IMG/VR virus record: IMGVR_UViG_3300036791_000248
Coordinates: 1-25,528 of that record
From: a virus
DNA: 25,528 bases
Direction: 5' to 3' (one strand)
Part shown: positions 1 to 7,754 of the stretch, piece after piece
Layout: each line of letters opens with the position of its first letter
How positions within the stretch are numbered: position 1 is the stretch's first letter
Notes under the pieces: model-generated
Seen by the model: only the letters and a program-made list of their open reading frames with translations
Told to the model about the DNA's origin: nothing
Databases searched by the model: none
Translations under genes and position numbers: made by a program

Positions 1-943
1 GCGTGCTGACCGTCGCGGAACCACCGCTGGTATTAGCGCCGTAGACATCCCACAGCTGACCGCTGCTGTTGGTCCAGCCATAGACCACAATCTCGGCTTG
101 AATCTCAAAACTATTGTCCCACATGTTTTCGTAATTGGTACGCGTGATCGCACCTTGCTGGTCGGTCGGAATTTCGCTGTGGAATTGCTTCCCGCCAGTG
201 CCGGAACCAGTCGAGTGAGCGGAGACTTGCGATGCCTTTTTGCCGTGCGCCTGATCGTCCCCCTGATTTTGCCCACTCATGTCGACGTTTGAATGTTTAT
301 ACCAAGTCGAGATCGTTGATTGGCCGCGCAATATGTTTTTGCCTTCGACGAGCTGATCGCCGCCGCCCCCGCCGCCCTGATCTCCAACGCCCCACAGCTG
401 GCCTTGCGCATCCTCAACGAATGAAACGCCACGGCCTCGCGCTAGTCGGTCTATCGCGTGCCGAATTTTCTCGCCTGGATTGATCTGGAAGTTTTTGAAC
501 GGAGCATTGGCGTTACCTGACGCATTGCGCAGCTGCAGCGTGCGGCCGATCGGTTTCATCAAGTAGTTGGCGAGCGTCACCAGAGGATACCCGCGCTTCT
601 GCCCACCGCCCTTCATGTCGGTTGCCGAGGCTCGATTCACATCATAGTTTTTGCCACGACCCTTGAGCAACACATCGTGCTTATTTGCATCGTAGCTTGT
701 GATGCGATCGACCACGAACCCGGTGAACGCCAGTTGCCCGCCGAACATGATCTGGCAATCTGATCCGGGCTTGATTTGCATAGCGGCCATACTGCTGCCG
801 CCAGTCGCGTCGAGCACCTCGACCGCCTGAAACTGAAATTCGCGATCGGTCTGTCCGAATACGACCGTCACCATCGCAGAGACCCAGTTTTGATAACTGG
901 TGCCACCGACGACAATCGCCACGGTCGGGTCTTGGCCGGGCAT
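1..943 (-). CDS. Baseplate hub protein, Mu gp44/gpD-like, C-terminus cut by window edge
   Basis: The minus-strand frame opens with ATG at 943 and stays open to position 1, giving 314 codons with the C-terminus missing. The N-terminus (MPGQDPTVAIVVGGTSY, then about 80 residues of beta-rich sequence with FTGFVVDRI and VLLKGRGK) matches the pattern of the Mu gp44/P2 gpD/T4 gp27-like hub, which forms the ring at the tip of the tail tube. A run of six glycines lies near residue 200, followed by a Gln/Gly/Ser-rich stretch. The start abuts the upstream stop as TAAATG and no good Shine-Dalgarno is visible, so translation is probably coupled. Position after the DNA-circulation genes is exactly the Mu N-P order. 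The hub assignment rests on order plus general resemblance. Confidence 0.72.
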   Translation of the reverse strand, partial: MPGQDPTVAIVVGGTSYQNWVSAMVTVVFGQTDREFQFQAVEVLDATGGSSMAAMQIKPGSDCQIMFGGQLAFTGFVVDRITSYDANKHDVLLKGRGKNYDVNRASATDMKGGGQKRGYPLVTLANYLMKPIGRTLQLRNASGNANAPFKNFQINPGEKIRHAIDRLARGRGVSFVEDAQGQLWGVGDQGGGGGGDQLVEGKNILRGQSTISTWYKHSNVDMSGQNQGDDQAHGKKASQVSAHSTGSGTGGKQFHSEIPTDQQGAITRTNYENMWDNSFEIQAEIVVYGWTNSSGQLWDVYGANTSGGSATVST

Positions 944-1666
944 TTACGCACTCAACGCGCGAATCTGCAGCGGCATGAACAGCGGATGCACGATCTTATT
1001 CTCGGAGATTAGATCATCACTGCGTTGAGCGATTGTCTCGCCTGCCCCGCCAGTGTCTACCATCGTCGCTTCCGGATAGAGCCGGTTTGCCATCGTGAGC
1101 GTCGGGAAGGTCCTTGCGAACGTGTAGTTCACCACATACGGCAGCAGCCGCCCGCGCGCCGTGAGATCGTGGATGATCGCACTACGCAATGCGATCAGCG
1201 CCATATATGTCGCTGACTCGCCCGTGTCGGCCACCACCTCGACCGCGTCTGCGAATGCCGCAATTATCTCGTTCATATAAGTATTGACATCCTCGCGACT
1301 GACAAACGTGGTGCCGGCGAGAATCCGCCCCTGCTGTGCCAGGCAATATCGAATGCCTGCATTTTGGATGGCGGTCGCTTGCAGCCCGGTATTCGTTGCA
1401 TCATTGATGCTGACGCGAACCGCATCCATTGATTCAAACGTCGCGCCCATCAGGCGAGTGAGATTGAATAAATTCAGCAGCGGAGCTGCGAGCCCACCGT
1501 TCCTGACATAGAATTCGGCATTGACCTTGAGCGATCCTGCTTGCTGGCGATATTGTGCGCCCACCGTACCTGCAGCCATATTAGGAATTGCGTTAGTCAG
1601 CCAATCAACGATGTTGTTGATCAGCGCCATCGCACTCGAAACTGAATCATAATAGTAGATGGTCAT
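944..1666 (-). CDS. C-terminal half of a split DNA-circulation (Mu N/gp43-like) protein
   Basis: This 240-residue protein resembles only the C-terminal part of the Mu N / DNA-circulation family. The diagnostic stretch is near its end: a helix with ALIALRSAIIHDL, then a hydrophobic strand, RLYPEATMVD, and a final ISENKIVHPLFMP segment, the usual last motif of the family. It has no N-terminal circulation domain of its own. That domain is in the gene immediately upstream, in another frame, and the two overlap as ATGA. Together they total about 448 residues, close to a normal single-chain member. In Mu-like phages this protein acts in the tail tip/baseplate region; the older DNA-circularisation label should be treated cautiously. 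Split genes with coupled translation are favoured over a sequencing frameshift because stop and start overlap neatly. Confidence 0.7.
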   Translation of the reverse strand: MTIYYYDSVSSAMALINNIVDWLTNAIPNMAAGTVGAQYRQQAGSLKVNAEFYVRNGGLAAPLLNLFNLTRLMGATFESMDAVRVSINDATNTGLQATAIQNAGIRYCLAQQGRILAGTTFVSREDVNTYMNEIIAAFADAVEVVADTGESATYMALIALRSAIIHDLTARGRLLPYVVNYTFARTFPTLTMANRLYPEATMVDTGGAGETIAQRSDDLISENKIVHPLFMPLQIRALSA

Positions 1667-2289
1667 ACGCTAATGGTGCCAGTTGGCGGCGGCGGTGGTG
1701 TCGTGGTTGTGGTCTTACCGTTCGTCGGCACGTTGTTGTTCAGTTCATTGCCGGTTTGCGTTTCAGAATTGCCCGCCGCAGAAGTGACCCCCTGATCAGT
1801 CTGATCAGATGTCATCCCTTGCACCGATCCGGCCTCGATGAACGACATTTCGAATTGCGTGACACCGCCGCGCCGTTGATCATCGGTGACCGAATAGGTG
1901 TCGCAGATAACGCTCGCAACACCCAATAACGGATGCACGATCTGGCCTGGACCGCGCTGATCCAGCGCCGCGACTAACCGCTTGCGATCGCCAGTCTGAT
2001 CAAAACCATTGTTGATGTTGGCGATTACATAACCAACGAAAAAATGCTTTTGAGCCTTACGCCCCATATCTTCTAACAGAGGGACATCACGCTTGGGGAA
2101 CTCATGCAGCGCGAGCCGACGACCACCAGCTTGACCGTCAACGTCGGTATAGAACCGCGCGCCGCGAAACGAGGCGGGCTGCAGTTTCCCGCGCCACGGG
2201 TTCATCGGCATCCCGCTGGCCGTGCGCGAGCCCCACGCCTGCGTGGCGATCGGCGGTGTCTGACCTATGCCGGGATCAATGAATGACAT
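1663..2289 (-). CDS. N-terminal domain of split DNA-circulation (Mu N/gp43-like) protein
   Basis: The protein has 208 residues. Positions 31-155 carry the DNA-circulation N-terminal signature: PWRGKLQPASFRGARF, GGRRLALHEFPKRD, LLEDMGRKAQ, a GPGQIVHP turn, and FEMSFIEAG at the end. After residue 155 the sequence becomes Gln/Asn/Thr-rich and ends in a Thr-Pro run (TTTTTPPPPP) that looks like an unstructured linker. A full-length family member would continue into a helical C-terminal half; here that half is the next gene. The start codon overlaps the stop of the upstream tape measure as TGATG. The linker-like tail suggests that the two chains meet in the assembled tail tip. Confidence 0.8.
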   Translation of the reverse strand: MSFIDPGIGQTPPIATQAWGSRTASGMPMNPWRGKLQPASFRGARFYTDVDGQAGGRRLALHEFPKRDVPLLEDMGRKAQKHFFVGYVIANINNGFDQTGDRKRLVAALDQRGPGQIVHPLLGVASVICDTYSVTDDQRRGGVTQFEMSFIEAGSVQGMTSDQTDQGVTSAAGNSETQTGNELNNNVPTNGKTTTTTPPPPPTGTISV

Positions 2290-4964
2290 CAGTAATCCAC
2301 ACTCTCTTTCATTTGCCTGGTGTTAGGACGAGCAAAGTCATCATCGTATGAGCTGCTGGTTTTCTTTTGTGCATCCTCCCGCACATGTACCTTGATGTCA
2401 GCCGTGGGTCTGGCATCGACCATCTTATGTTCGGCAACGGCCTTTTTAATCCGGTCGTCCAATGCGGCCTGACGATCCTCTGGTGTAGCAGGACCCGCAA
2501 TCATCGGCGGGATCGCCGCGAGATTTTCAATCCTATTTCGCGCGTAACGTCCTCGATGACCGCCAAGATCAAAATGCATCAAGTCTGGAGCAAGATCACC
2601 TTTCTGCGCCGCTGCTGGAAAAGCGCCGCCCCAAGTAAACCGCTCTTCCAACTCTGGATGACGCGCGTGCTGCTGACCTTTGGAGATCCGTGCCAGTTCA
2701 TGATACAGGCCGGTCGGATCAGATCCCTCGGCTGAGATGAGGGTGCCATCCTTATCAAGAATTCGCACATCCAAGGCTTGGTGTAGGCCATGAAATCCTG
2801 CACCCTTCCTATAACCTGAGGACGCTTCGACATGATAGCCCGGATGGGCGGCCTCGAACTGGTTCGCCGCTGCACCAACGATCTCTCTAAGAGCCGGATC
2901 GAGAGACCTCCAACCGATGCCTTCCGGCGTGCGGCCCTCCCGCATACGCATGACATCAGGCGCTGGAGCGAGACCCGGCGCCATCGATGACAATGTAGGC
3001 GTCCCCGCTGTAGGCGTTGTAGTTGGAGCTGGAGCGGTCGGCCCCGTCGGAATGCCAGGAGTGCCGAGGGCCGGACTATCGAATCCACCACGCCCCGGAA
3101 ATTTTGCCATAGACGCGTCGAGCGCTCTACTCCAGCCAGCCAAAAATGTTTGCCAAGTCTGCGGGCCTTTCATCCCAGGATAAGGATTGCCCTTGATGTT
3201 CGTCATCGTGTGGTGAGGGCCAAAGAACCCACGACCTTGTTGATGCATCAAATAAAGTTCGCCTGGAGTTGGATCGTGCTTGAAGGTTTCTTTGAACCAC
3301 TTCGCGTTAGCAGCCATATATTCCGCAGCGGCCCTAGCATTGTCCCGCGCGTTATAGATGTCGCCGCCGTGGCCGTAGGTGCGCCATTCCTCACCTCGCC
3401 CGAGTTGGAACAGACCCTTGTACTGGGTTCGCTTGTTCCGATTAGATCCAGGGTCGAGGTCGCTTTCAATTTTCGCGATACCCTTCATCATTTGCGGATC
3501 GAGACCATAGGCTTTTGCAGCGCTCTCAATCGCGCCCATCACGCCTTCACTGGCGCCGGTATATCCCTCCGTGGTAAAGACCGGGCGACCGCCGCCCGGC
3601 GCGCTCACGCCGCTATCTGTTGCCACGCCCTTGTTGGTCAAACCCGTGCCGGGACGATAGGCCGCCTGGATTATGCGGGCACTGCTGGCACCAGCACTCA
3701 CACCAGCGCCCATCCCGCCCGCCATCAAGCCGGTCGTCATCGAGGCGAGCAGCAAGCGCGCCTGATTGTCTGATCCGCCGCCGCCTTGAGTGGAACCTTG
3801 ATCGCGCTGCGCCTGCGTCGGCCCCTGACCGCCAATGCCGCCGCCGCCGAACGATGTCGGGCTTAATCCGGCTCGGCTGCTTGGGCGCGCGCCCTTGATC
3901 GCGTCCTCAATTGCCTTCTCTAGCGTCTTTTTGACGGTTTCACTGATCTTGCCGCCTTCGATTTTCCGCGACCATTCCGGATCTTGATAAACTGGTGATT
4001 TTGTGAAATCAAAAAACTTGTAGACGTTTTCGCGCATCCATTTGCCAATGCTCTTGCCGGGTACATCTTTTAACCAATAGTCCGGGTCGCTCGGTGTTAG
4101 ATCCTCTGTTGGTGGTTTGATCTTAGGTGTCTCGCCGGTCGAAAATAACTTGTTCAATTCCTTGAGACCTTCGACGATCTTCGGCCCGAACGCCACCATC
4201 ACGTTATCCTTGAATTTTTGCCAATTCAAAAACAACGCATTCTGCGTCTCGATGTATTTGGTGAGGTCCTTATCATCGATCGGCATTTTGCTCTTGTCAG
4301 CCAACGCTTTCCGAATCGTCTCAAGCAGCTTTACCGGATCATCCAATCCAAGGACGTGAGATATATAACTTGCTGATCCCCTTGTTTCTGGATCGCTCAG
4401 TAATTGGTCCATCTTGTCGGCAAACAGCTTCATTGCCTGTTCGGACCCCTCAGCTGTGTGTGGCAATTCTTGGATTTGACGAATTAACGGCTGCAATCCC
4501 TTGAACTGTCCCAACTCGGTTTGCAAACCATGCTGCAATCTAAAGATTATATCGCCCATCGTTTTTGCGACTTGCAACGGCTGCTGCAGACCAGTTGTCT
4601 CGGCCGCCCGTTTCAGATGGAAAATCGTGTCGGCTGAAAACACCGACGCTTTCGATAAATCCTGAATATCTTTTTGGCTGCGCGTCCATTCGCCGAATGC
4701 CCTAGCAAGTCCATAAACGGCGCCGGTAGCCGTTCCGGCCGACAATCCGAACGCCGTCAGCGCTGGTGCGATGCCTTCCTTGATGTTGCGTTCGAGCGTT
4801 TGCCCGACCTTACTCATCTCCTGAAAATGCCTGGTGACGCGACCGGCCGCGCTCTGCTCGCCGCCCTTGCCGATCTGATCTAAAACTTTGTTGATCTCTT
4901 TCAGCGGCCCGCTCATCTGATCGGTGAGCGACGCGACGAGTTTTAGTTGGTCCTCTTCTGCCAT
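2289..4964 (-). CDS. Second tape-measure-like protein with lytic transglycosylase and M15-like peptidase domains
   Basis: This 891-residue protein has a helical tape-measure N-terminus (about 1-350), a Gly/Gln-rich spacer (370-400), and the motif ARLLLASMTTGLMAGG at 402-417. A soluble lytic transglycosylase-like domain covers about 475-600, with likely catalytic Glu500 in KIESDLDP and the KGLFQL strand after it. After a Pro/Thr linker (630-665), a D,D/L,D-peptidase-like domain covers about 685-810: SSGYRK, H725-GLHQAL-D732 and MHFDL with H797 fit the HxxxxxxD...H zinc pattern of the M15/VanY group, with His where Gly is usual at 728. It is paralogous to the next gene upstream, which starts the same way and carries a different hydrolase. 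The two genes are one base apart. The likely role is setting tail length and opening the cell wall on injection. Domain calls are by motif only. Confidence 0.85.
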   Translation of the reverse strand: MAEEDQLKLVASLTDQMSGPLKEINKVLDQIGKGGEQSAAGRVTRHFQEMSKVGQTLERNIKEGIAPALTAFGLSAGTATGAVYGLARAFGEWTRSQKDIQDLSKASVFSADTIFHLKRAAETTGLQQPLQVAKTMGDIIFRLQHGLQTELGQFKGLQPLIRQIQELPHTAEGSEQAMKLFADKMDQLLSDPETRGSASYISHVLGLDDPVKLLETIRKALADKSKMPIDDKDLTKYIETQNALFLNWQKFKDNVMVAFGPKIVEGLKELNKLFSTGETPKIKPPTEDLTPSDPDYWLKDVPGKSIGKWMRENVYKFFDFTKSPVYQDPEWSRKIEGGKISETVKKTLEKAIEDAIKGARPSSRAGLSPTSFGGGGIGGQGPTQAQRDQGSTQGGGGSDNQARLLLASMTTGLMAGGMGAGVSAGASSARIIQAAYRPGTGLTNKGVATDSGVSAPGGGRPVFTTEGYTGASEGVMGAIESAAKAYGLDPQMMKGIAKIESDLDPGSNRNKRTQYKGLFQLGRGEEWRTYGHGGDIYNARDNARAAAEYMAANAKWFKETFKHDPTPGELYLMHQQGRGFFGPHHTMTNIKGNPYPGMKGPQTWQTFLAGWSRALDASMAKFPGRGGFDSPALGTPGIPTGPTAPAPTTTPTAGTPTLSSMAPGLAPAPDVMRMREGRTPEGIGWRSLDPALREIVGAAANQFEAAHPGYHVEASSGYRKGAGFHGLHQALDVRILDKDGTLISAEGSDPTGLYHELARISKGQQHARHPELEERFTWGGAFPAAAQKGDLAPDLMHFDLGGHRGRYARNRIENLAAIPPMIAGPATPEDRQAALDDRIKKAVAEHKMVDARPTADIKVHVREDAQKKTSSSYDDDFARPNTRQMKESVDY

Positions 4965-4965
4965 A

Positions 4966-6726
4966 TCAGATGCTCATGGTGTCCATACGACGCCGCATTG
5001 TTGTCTCTTCCCAGTTGTTGAATTCGGTTGTTATTTTAGTGCTGGGCGGCGCGATCACCTCGACGTTGAGACTGGGCTGGTTCGGTGCGACCGCGGCGTT
5101 GATTGACTGCGCCATCGGCTTTTGATCTTGGCTGCTACTACTCGTGGTCGGTTGATATTGATGATAATAGGTGCGGGCGCGATTAACGCGCTGACCGTAG
5201 GTCGAGGTCGAATAGCCCTCATAGCGTCGGCCCAGCGGCGCCAAATAATCCATGTTGGTGCTTTTGACTGAATCATTACCGTATCGCCCGCGGAATTCAT
5301 GATCCAGAAAGTCCATTTGGACCTGCGGATCGCGCCAATTACGGTTACCAGCAAACTGCTTTAACGCCACGAAACGCGGGCCGTGCCATTGCACGATGCC
5401 GAACGATGTGCCGCGGTCGCCGACCGAGTTCGGATTGAAATTGCTTTCGACCGACACGTTCCCGGCCATCATGGCGGCGGCCTCTTTTGACCAGCCACGA
5501 TTCATCATTCCGCTGATGAATTGATTAGGTCCAAAACTTCCGGTGCCGCCAGGCGCCTTGCCATCGCCGCCGCCACCACCACCGCCACCGCCGCCATCCA
5601 TTCCATCGCCGCCACCACCGCTGCCGAGCGCGCCAGGCATCAGACCCGTCGTCAGTGACGCCAACATCAGCTGCGCATCTCCGCTGAAACCGGTCGGCGT
5701 CAAACTTTGCGTGGCAGCGCCCGGTTGCGTGGAAAAGAATTTTTTGAGCATTTCGGTGATACCGGGCTGCGCATCCTGAACGCCCTTTTGAATCTGATCG
5801 CTGATGCCATCACCGGGCGGTTTTTTGCCCTGGTCTAACGGCGGCATCTCTGGCATCGGATACTCGCCCGGCATCACATCGCGTGCCGTGCCGATGCCCT
5901 TGCCCTCGGCCAAGTTGTTCAACCCCTTCACGATGTCGAGCGCCGGGCCAGCCATGAACCCCATGAACCCGTCGACGAAATTATCCCAATGTATTTGTAG
6001 CTTGTTTACGTTTTCGTTGAGCACCACCATCTGCTCAACCATATCTTTGGTCATATCGCTGTGGACTTCCTTCGCCTCCTTCATCCAATCAAGAAATTTA
6101 GCAGCATCATCACCGAACCCAAGATGTTCCAGTACCTCGCCCACATGCGGCGCTAATGCTGGATCAGCCAGCATGCGCTGCATCTCATTTTCTACTGCAG
6201 CAAGCGCGCCCTTGAGATCATTACTTTGGGCAAATTTGCGCAGTTGTTCTTGCAGCGGCAAAAGATTGTATTGTTTGCTGAGTGTGTCATCGACGCCGCG
6301 CCCGATATTTTGATACACTCTCTGGAAACTACGCAGCTTTGATTCCCAATCAGGCAAATCGACAAGACCGGCGGCGGTCTGCAGATCTTTTAATTGATTG
6401 ATGCTTAACCCGAGTTCAATGTTCAAACGCTTGAGCTGCACAATGTTTGCGGCATAGCCGGCCACCTGTTTGCTGGCGTTCATCACCACCGCGACGGCAG
6501 TTCCGCCAACGAGGCCCAACCGCAGCAATGCCGGGTTAATCAGATCCAGTGCGTTGGTCTTGAAATTGAAAAACTCGCCGCCAAGGTCCTTGAGGCCCTT
6601 GGTCGTTTTTTCGAGATCGCCGGCGCCTTGAATACGGGCCAGGTTAGCCTGCATCTGTTGCAGCGGTTCGCGCAGATTGTCGGAAAGCGTCGCAATGACT
6701 TTCCACTCAATCGTGGTATCAGGCAT
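4966..6726 (-). CDS. First tape-measure-like protein with tail lysozyme domain
   Basis: This 586-residue protein follows the tail chaperone, the usual tape-measure slot. The N-terminal 280 residues are helical with a hydrophobic Ala/Val/Gly patch at 70-95. The motif AQLMLASLTTGLMPGA at 351-366 matches one in the downstream paralogue. A spacer with an almost unbroken run of glycines (about 370-390) leads to a phage tail lysozyme domain at about 401-515: FISGMMNRGWSKEAAAMMAG, then SVESNFNP with probable catalytic Glu427, then SFGIVQWHGPR. The tail ends in a short beta strand and a charged segment. At 586 residues it is short for a sole contractile-tail tape measure, consistent with sharing the job with the 891-residue paralogue. 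Its start overlaps the chaperone frameshift product by 8 nt. Confidence 0.85.
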   Translation of the reverse strand: MPDTTIEWKVIATLSDNLREPLQQMQANLARIQGAGDLEKTTKGLKDLGGEFFNFKTNALDLINPALLRLGLVGGTAVAVVMNASKQVAGYAANIVQLKRLNIELGLSINQLKDLQTAAGLVDLPDWESKLRSFQRVYQNIGRGVDDTLSKQYNLLPLQEQLRKFAQSNDLKGALAAVENEMQRMLADPALAPHVGEVLEHLGFGDDAAKFLDWMKEAKEVHSDMTKDMVEQMVVLNENVNKLQIHWDNFVDGFMGFMAGPALDIVKGLNNLAEGKGIGTARDVMPGEYPMPEMPPLDQGKKPPGDGISDQIQKGVQDAQPGITEMLKKFFSTQPGAATQSLTPTGFSGDAQLMLASLTTGLMPGALGSGGGGDGMDGGGGGGGGGGDGKAPGGTGSFGPNQFISGMMNRGWSKEAAAMMAGNVSVESNFNPNSVGDRGTSFGIVQWHGPRFVALKQFAGNRNWRDPQVQMDFLDHEFRGRYGNDSVKSTNMDYLAPLGRRYEGYSTSTYGQRVNRARTYYHQYQPTTSSSSQDQKPMAQSINAAVAPNQPSLNVEVIAPPSTKITTEFNNWEETTMRRRMDTMSI

Positions 6727-7278
6727 CAGCGTTGTCCGCGATCATCCGGTTCGTCCAGTATTGATGACGCTGAATCTCGGAGATTTTCATGTCCAAGAAT
6801 TCAGTCGGGTTGCGATTGTAGTATTTCGCCAGTCGGTAGCAGCCGACTATGATAGTGTCCCGAAATCCGGCACGAAAAAACGTGAGACGCCCCACGCTGC
6901 GCTGATCCAGTCGCGCGGGTCCATTTGCTCGATCACCATCGGCGCCACGACACCAAGAGCAGCGAGCATTTGCGTCATCGCCACAGGCTCGAATTCCGTT
7001 ATCGCACGGCCTTGCTCGAATATGATCTTGACTGGAATGCCGTAGTCCATCAGGTCGCGAATCGTCGGCTCACGAAACACAAGCTTGTCGACCTCGCCCT
7101 CGTGCGATCTAACCTTTTTCCATTTCAGATGGATGGTGACGTTCTTAGGCAGATCTGGCGGCGGCGGCGCTGGCGCTGGCGCAGCCGTGCCGCCCCCATT
7201 GCTCTTGTCCATATCGACCGGCCGCATTGCAGCCGCACGCGGATTAGGGCGATCAGATGTAACGGGATCGATCGGCAT
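6719..7278 (-). CDS. Tail assembly chaperone, -1 frameshift fusion product
   Basis: On the minus strand the zero frame reads CGT TTT TTC, so positions 6880-6874 form the heptamer T TTT TTC, a textbook X XXY YYZ -1 slippery site. Slipping back one base extends the 135 residues read to that point by 51 more, ending with TGA at 6721-6719. The extension includes DTIIVGCYRLAKYY and EIQRHQYWTNRM and has no convincing start of its own (its only Met lies 23 codons from the stop). The product is about 186 residues. This is the lambda G/GT arrangement: a chaperone and a longer frameshifted form made just before the tape measure, which the longer form binds. The fusion stop overlaps the tape-measure start. 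No downstream pseudoknot was assessed. Confidence 0.85.
6847..7278 (-). CDS. Tail assembly chaperone, zero-frame product
   Basis: The 143-residue protein has a Pro/Ala-rich start (APAPAPPPPDLP near 32-43) followed by the compact fold typical of myovirus chaperones of the gpE/Mu gp41 type: a beta strand (VTIHLKWKKV), VFREPTIRDLMDYG, then a helix-rich segment to WISAAWGVSRFF. The REPT-x-RDL motif is the recognisable part of the family. It sits between tail tube and tape measure, the conserved position. Ribosomes that do not slip at 6880-6874 finish eight codons later at a TAG. It is expected to coat the tape measure during tail assembly and not to be part of the virion. The assignment is strong because of position, motif and frameshift site together. 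Confidence 0.82.
   Translation of the reverse strand: MPIDPVTSDRPNPRAAAMRPVDMDKSNGGGTAAPAPAPPPPDLPKNVTIHLKWKKVRSHEGEVDKLVFREPTIRDLMDYGIPVKIIFEQGRAITEFEPVAMTQMLAALGVVAPMVIEQMDPRDWISAAWGVSRFFVPDFGTLS
6874..6880 (-). promoter_or_regulatory. Programmed -1 ribosomal frameshift site (T TTT TTC)
   Basis: The slippery heptamer T TTT TTC lies in the correct zero frame, eight codons before the zero-frame stop. The -1 frame downstream is open for 51 codons up to the start of the tape-measure gene. Coordinates are given in minus-strand reading direction. Confidence 0.82.
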
Positions 7279-7310
7279 TGATTAGCTCCAGATGATTAAC
7301 TGATCAAAGT

Positions 7311-7706
7311 TTACGGTCCAGCCACGCCGACACCGATTGAGGCGCCTGCGAAGCCTTGCACGGCCATGCCTTCAAAGCGCACGGCGACCGAGCCTTCGCG
7401 AGTGTTCAGCTCGCGCCGTCCGGCCGACCAGGCGTTGCGCAACACGAAGGTCCAGCCGTTGACGAGCTGGCACATGATCGTTGAGTTGACGATCGACTCT
7501 GTGCCGATCCAATCGATTGCAGGGTCGGTGGTCATGTCGCCCTCGAAATACGCGGCAACAGGAAGTTCCTGATAGCCGTGTACGCCGTCCTGACCGACCA
7601 CGGCGGTACGCTCAATTGTTGATGGCGAAACGCGGAAGTTTCCACGCAAGGGCCAACGCGATCCATCAACAAATAGATACGCGGTCCCTGCAACCGGGAT
7701 ACCCAT
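7311..7706 (-). CDS. Tail tube protein (Mu gpM-like)
   Basis: This 131-residue protein fits the Mu/P2-type tail tube family in length and pattern: GTAYLFVDGSRWPLRGNF at the N-terminus, VVGQDGVHGYQE in the middle, YFEGDMTTDPAIDW, then a beta strand (TFVLRNAWSAG) and EGSVAVRFEGMAVQ near the end. The protein polymerises into the inner tube through which DNA passes. It lies directly downstream of the sheath gene, as in Mu (L then M). A good ribosome site (CAGGAGACTAAT before ATG) supports the start. The C-terminus has a short Gly/Val-rich extension (GASIGVGVAGP) beyond the conserved core. Confidence 0.88.
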   Translation of the reverse strand: MGIPVAGTAYLFVDGSRWPLRGNFRVSPSTIERTAVVGQDGVHGYQELPVAAYFEGDMTTDPAIDWIGTESIVNSTIMCQLVNGWTFVLRNAWSAGRRELNTREGSVAVRFEGMAVQGFAGASIGVGVAGP

Positions 7707-7754
7707 ATTAGTCTCCTGAGTTTAGGTTACGGGGGAGTTAGTTGTTGTAGTAGA

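Noticed and set aside
5543-5779. Pro-rich plus-strand frame
   Set aside because: It is the reverse of the poly-glycine spacer of the tape-measure gene.
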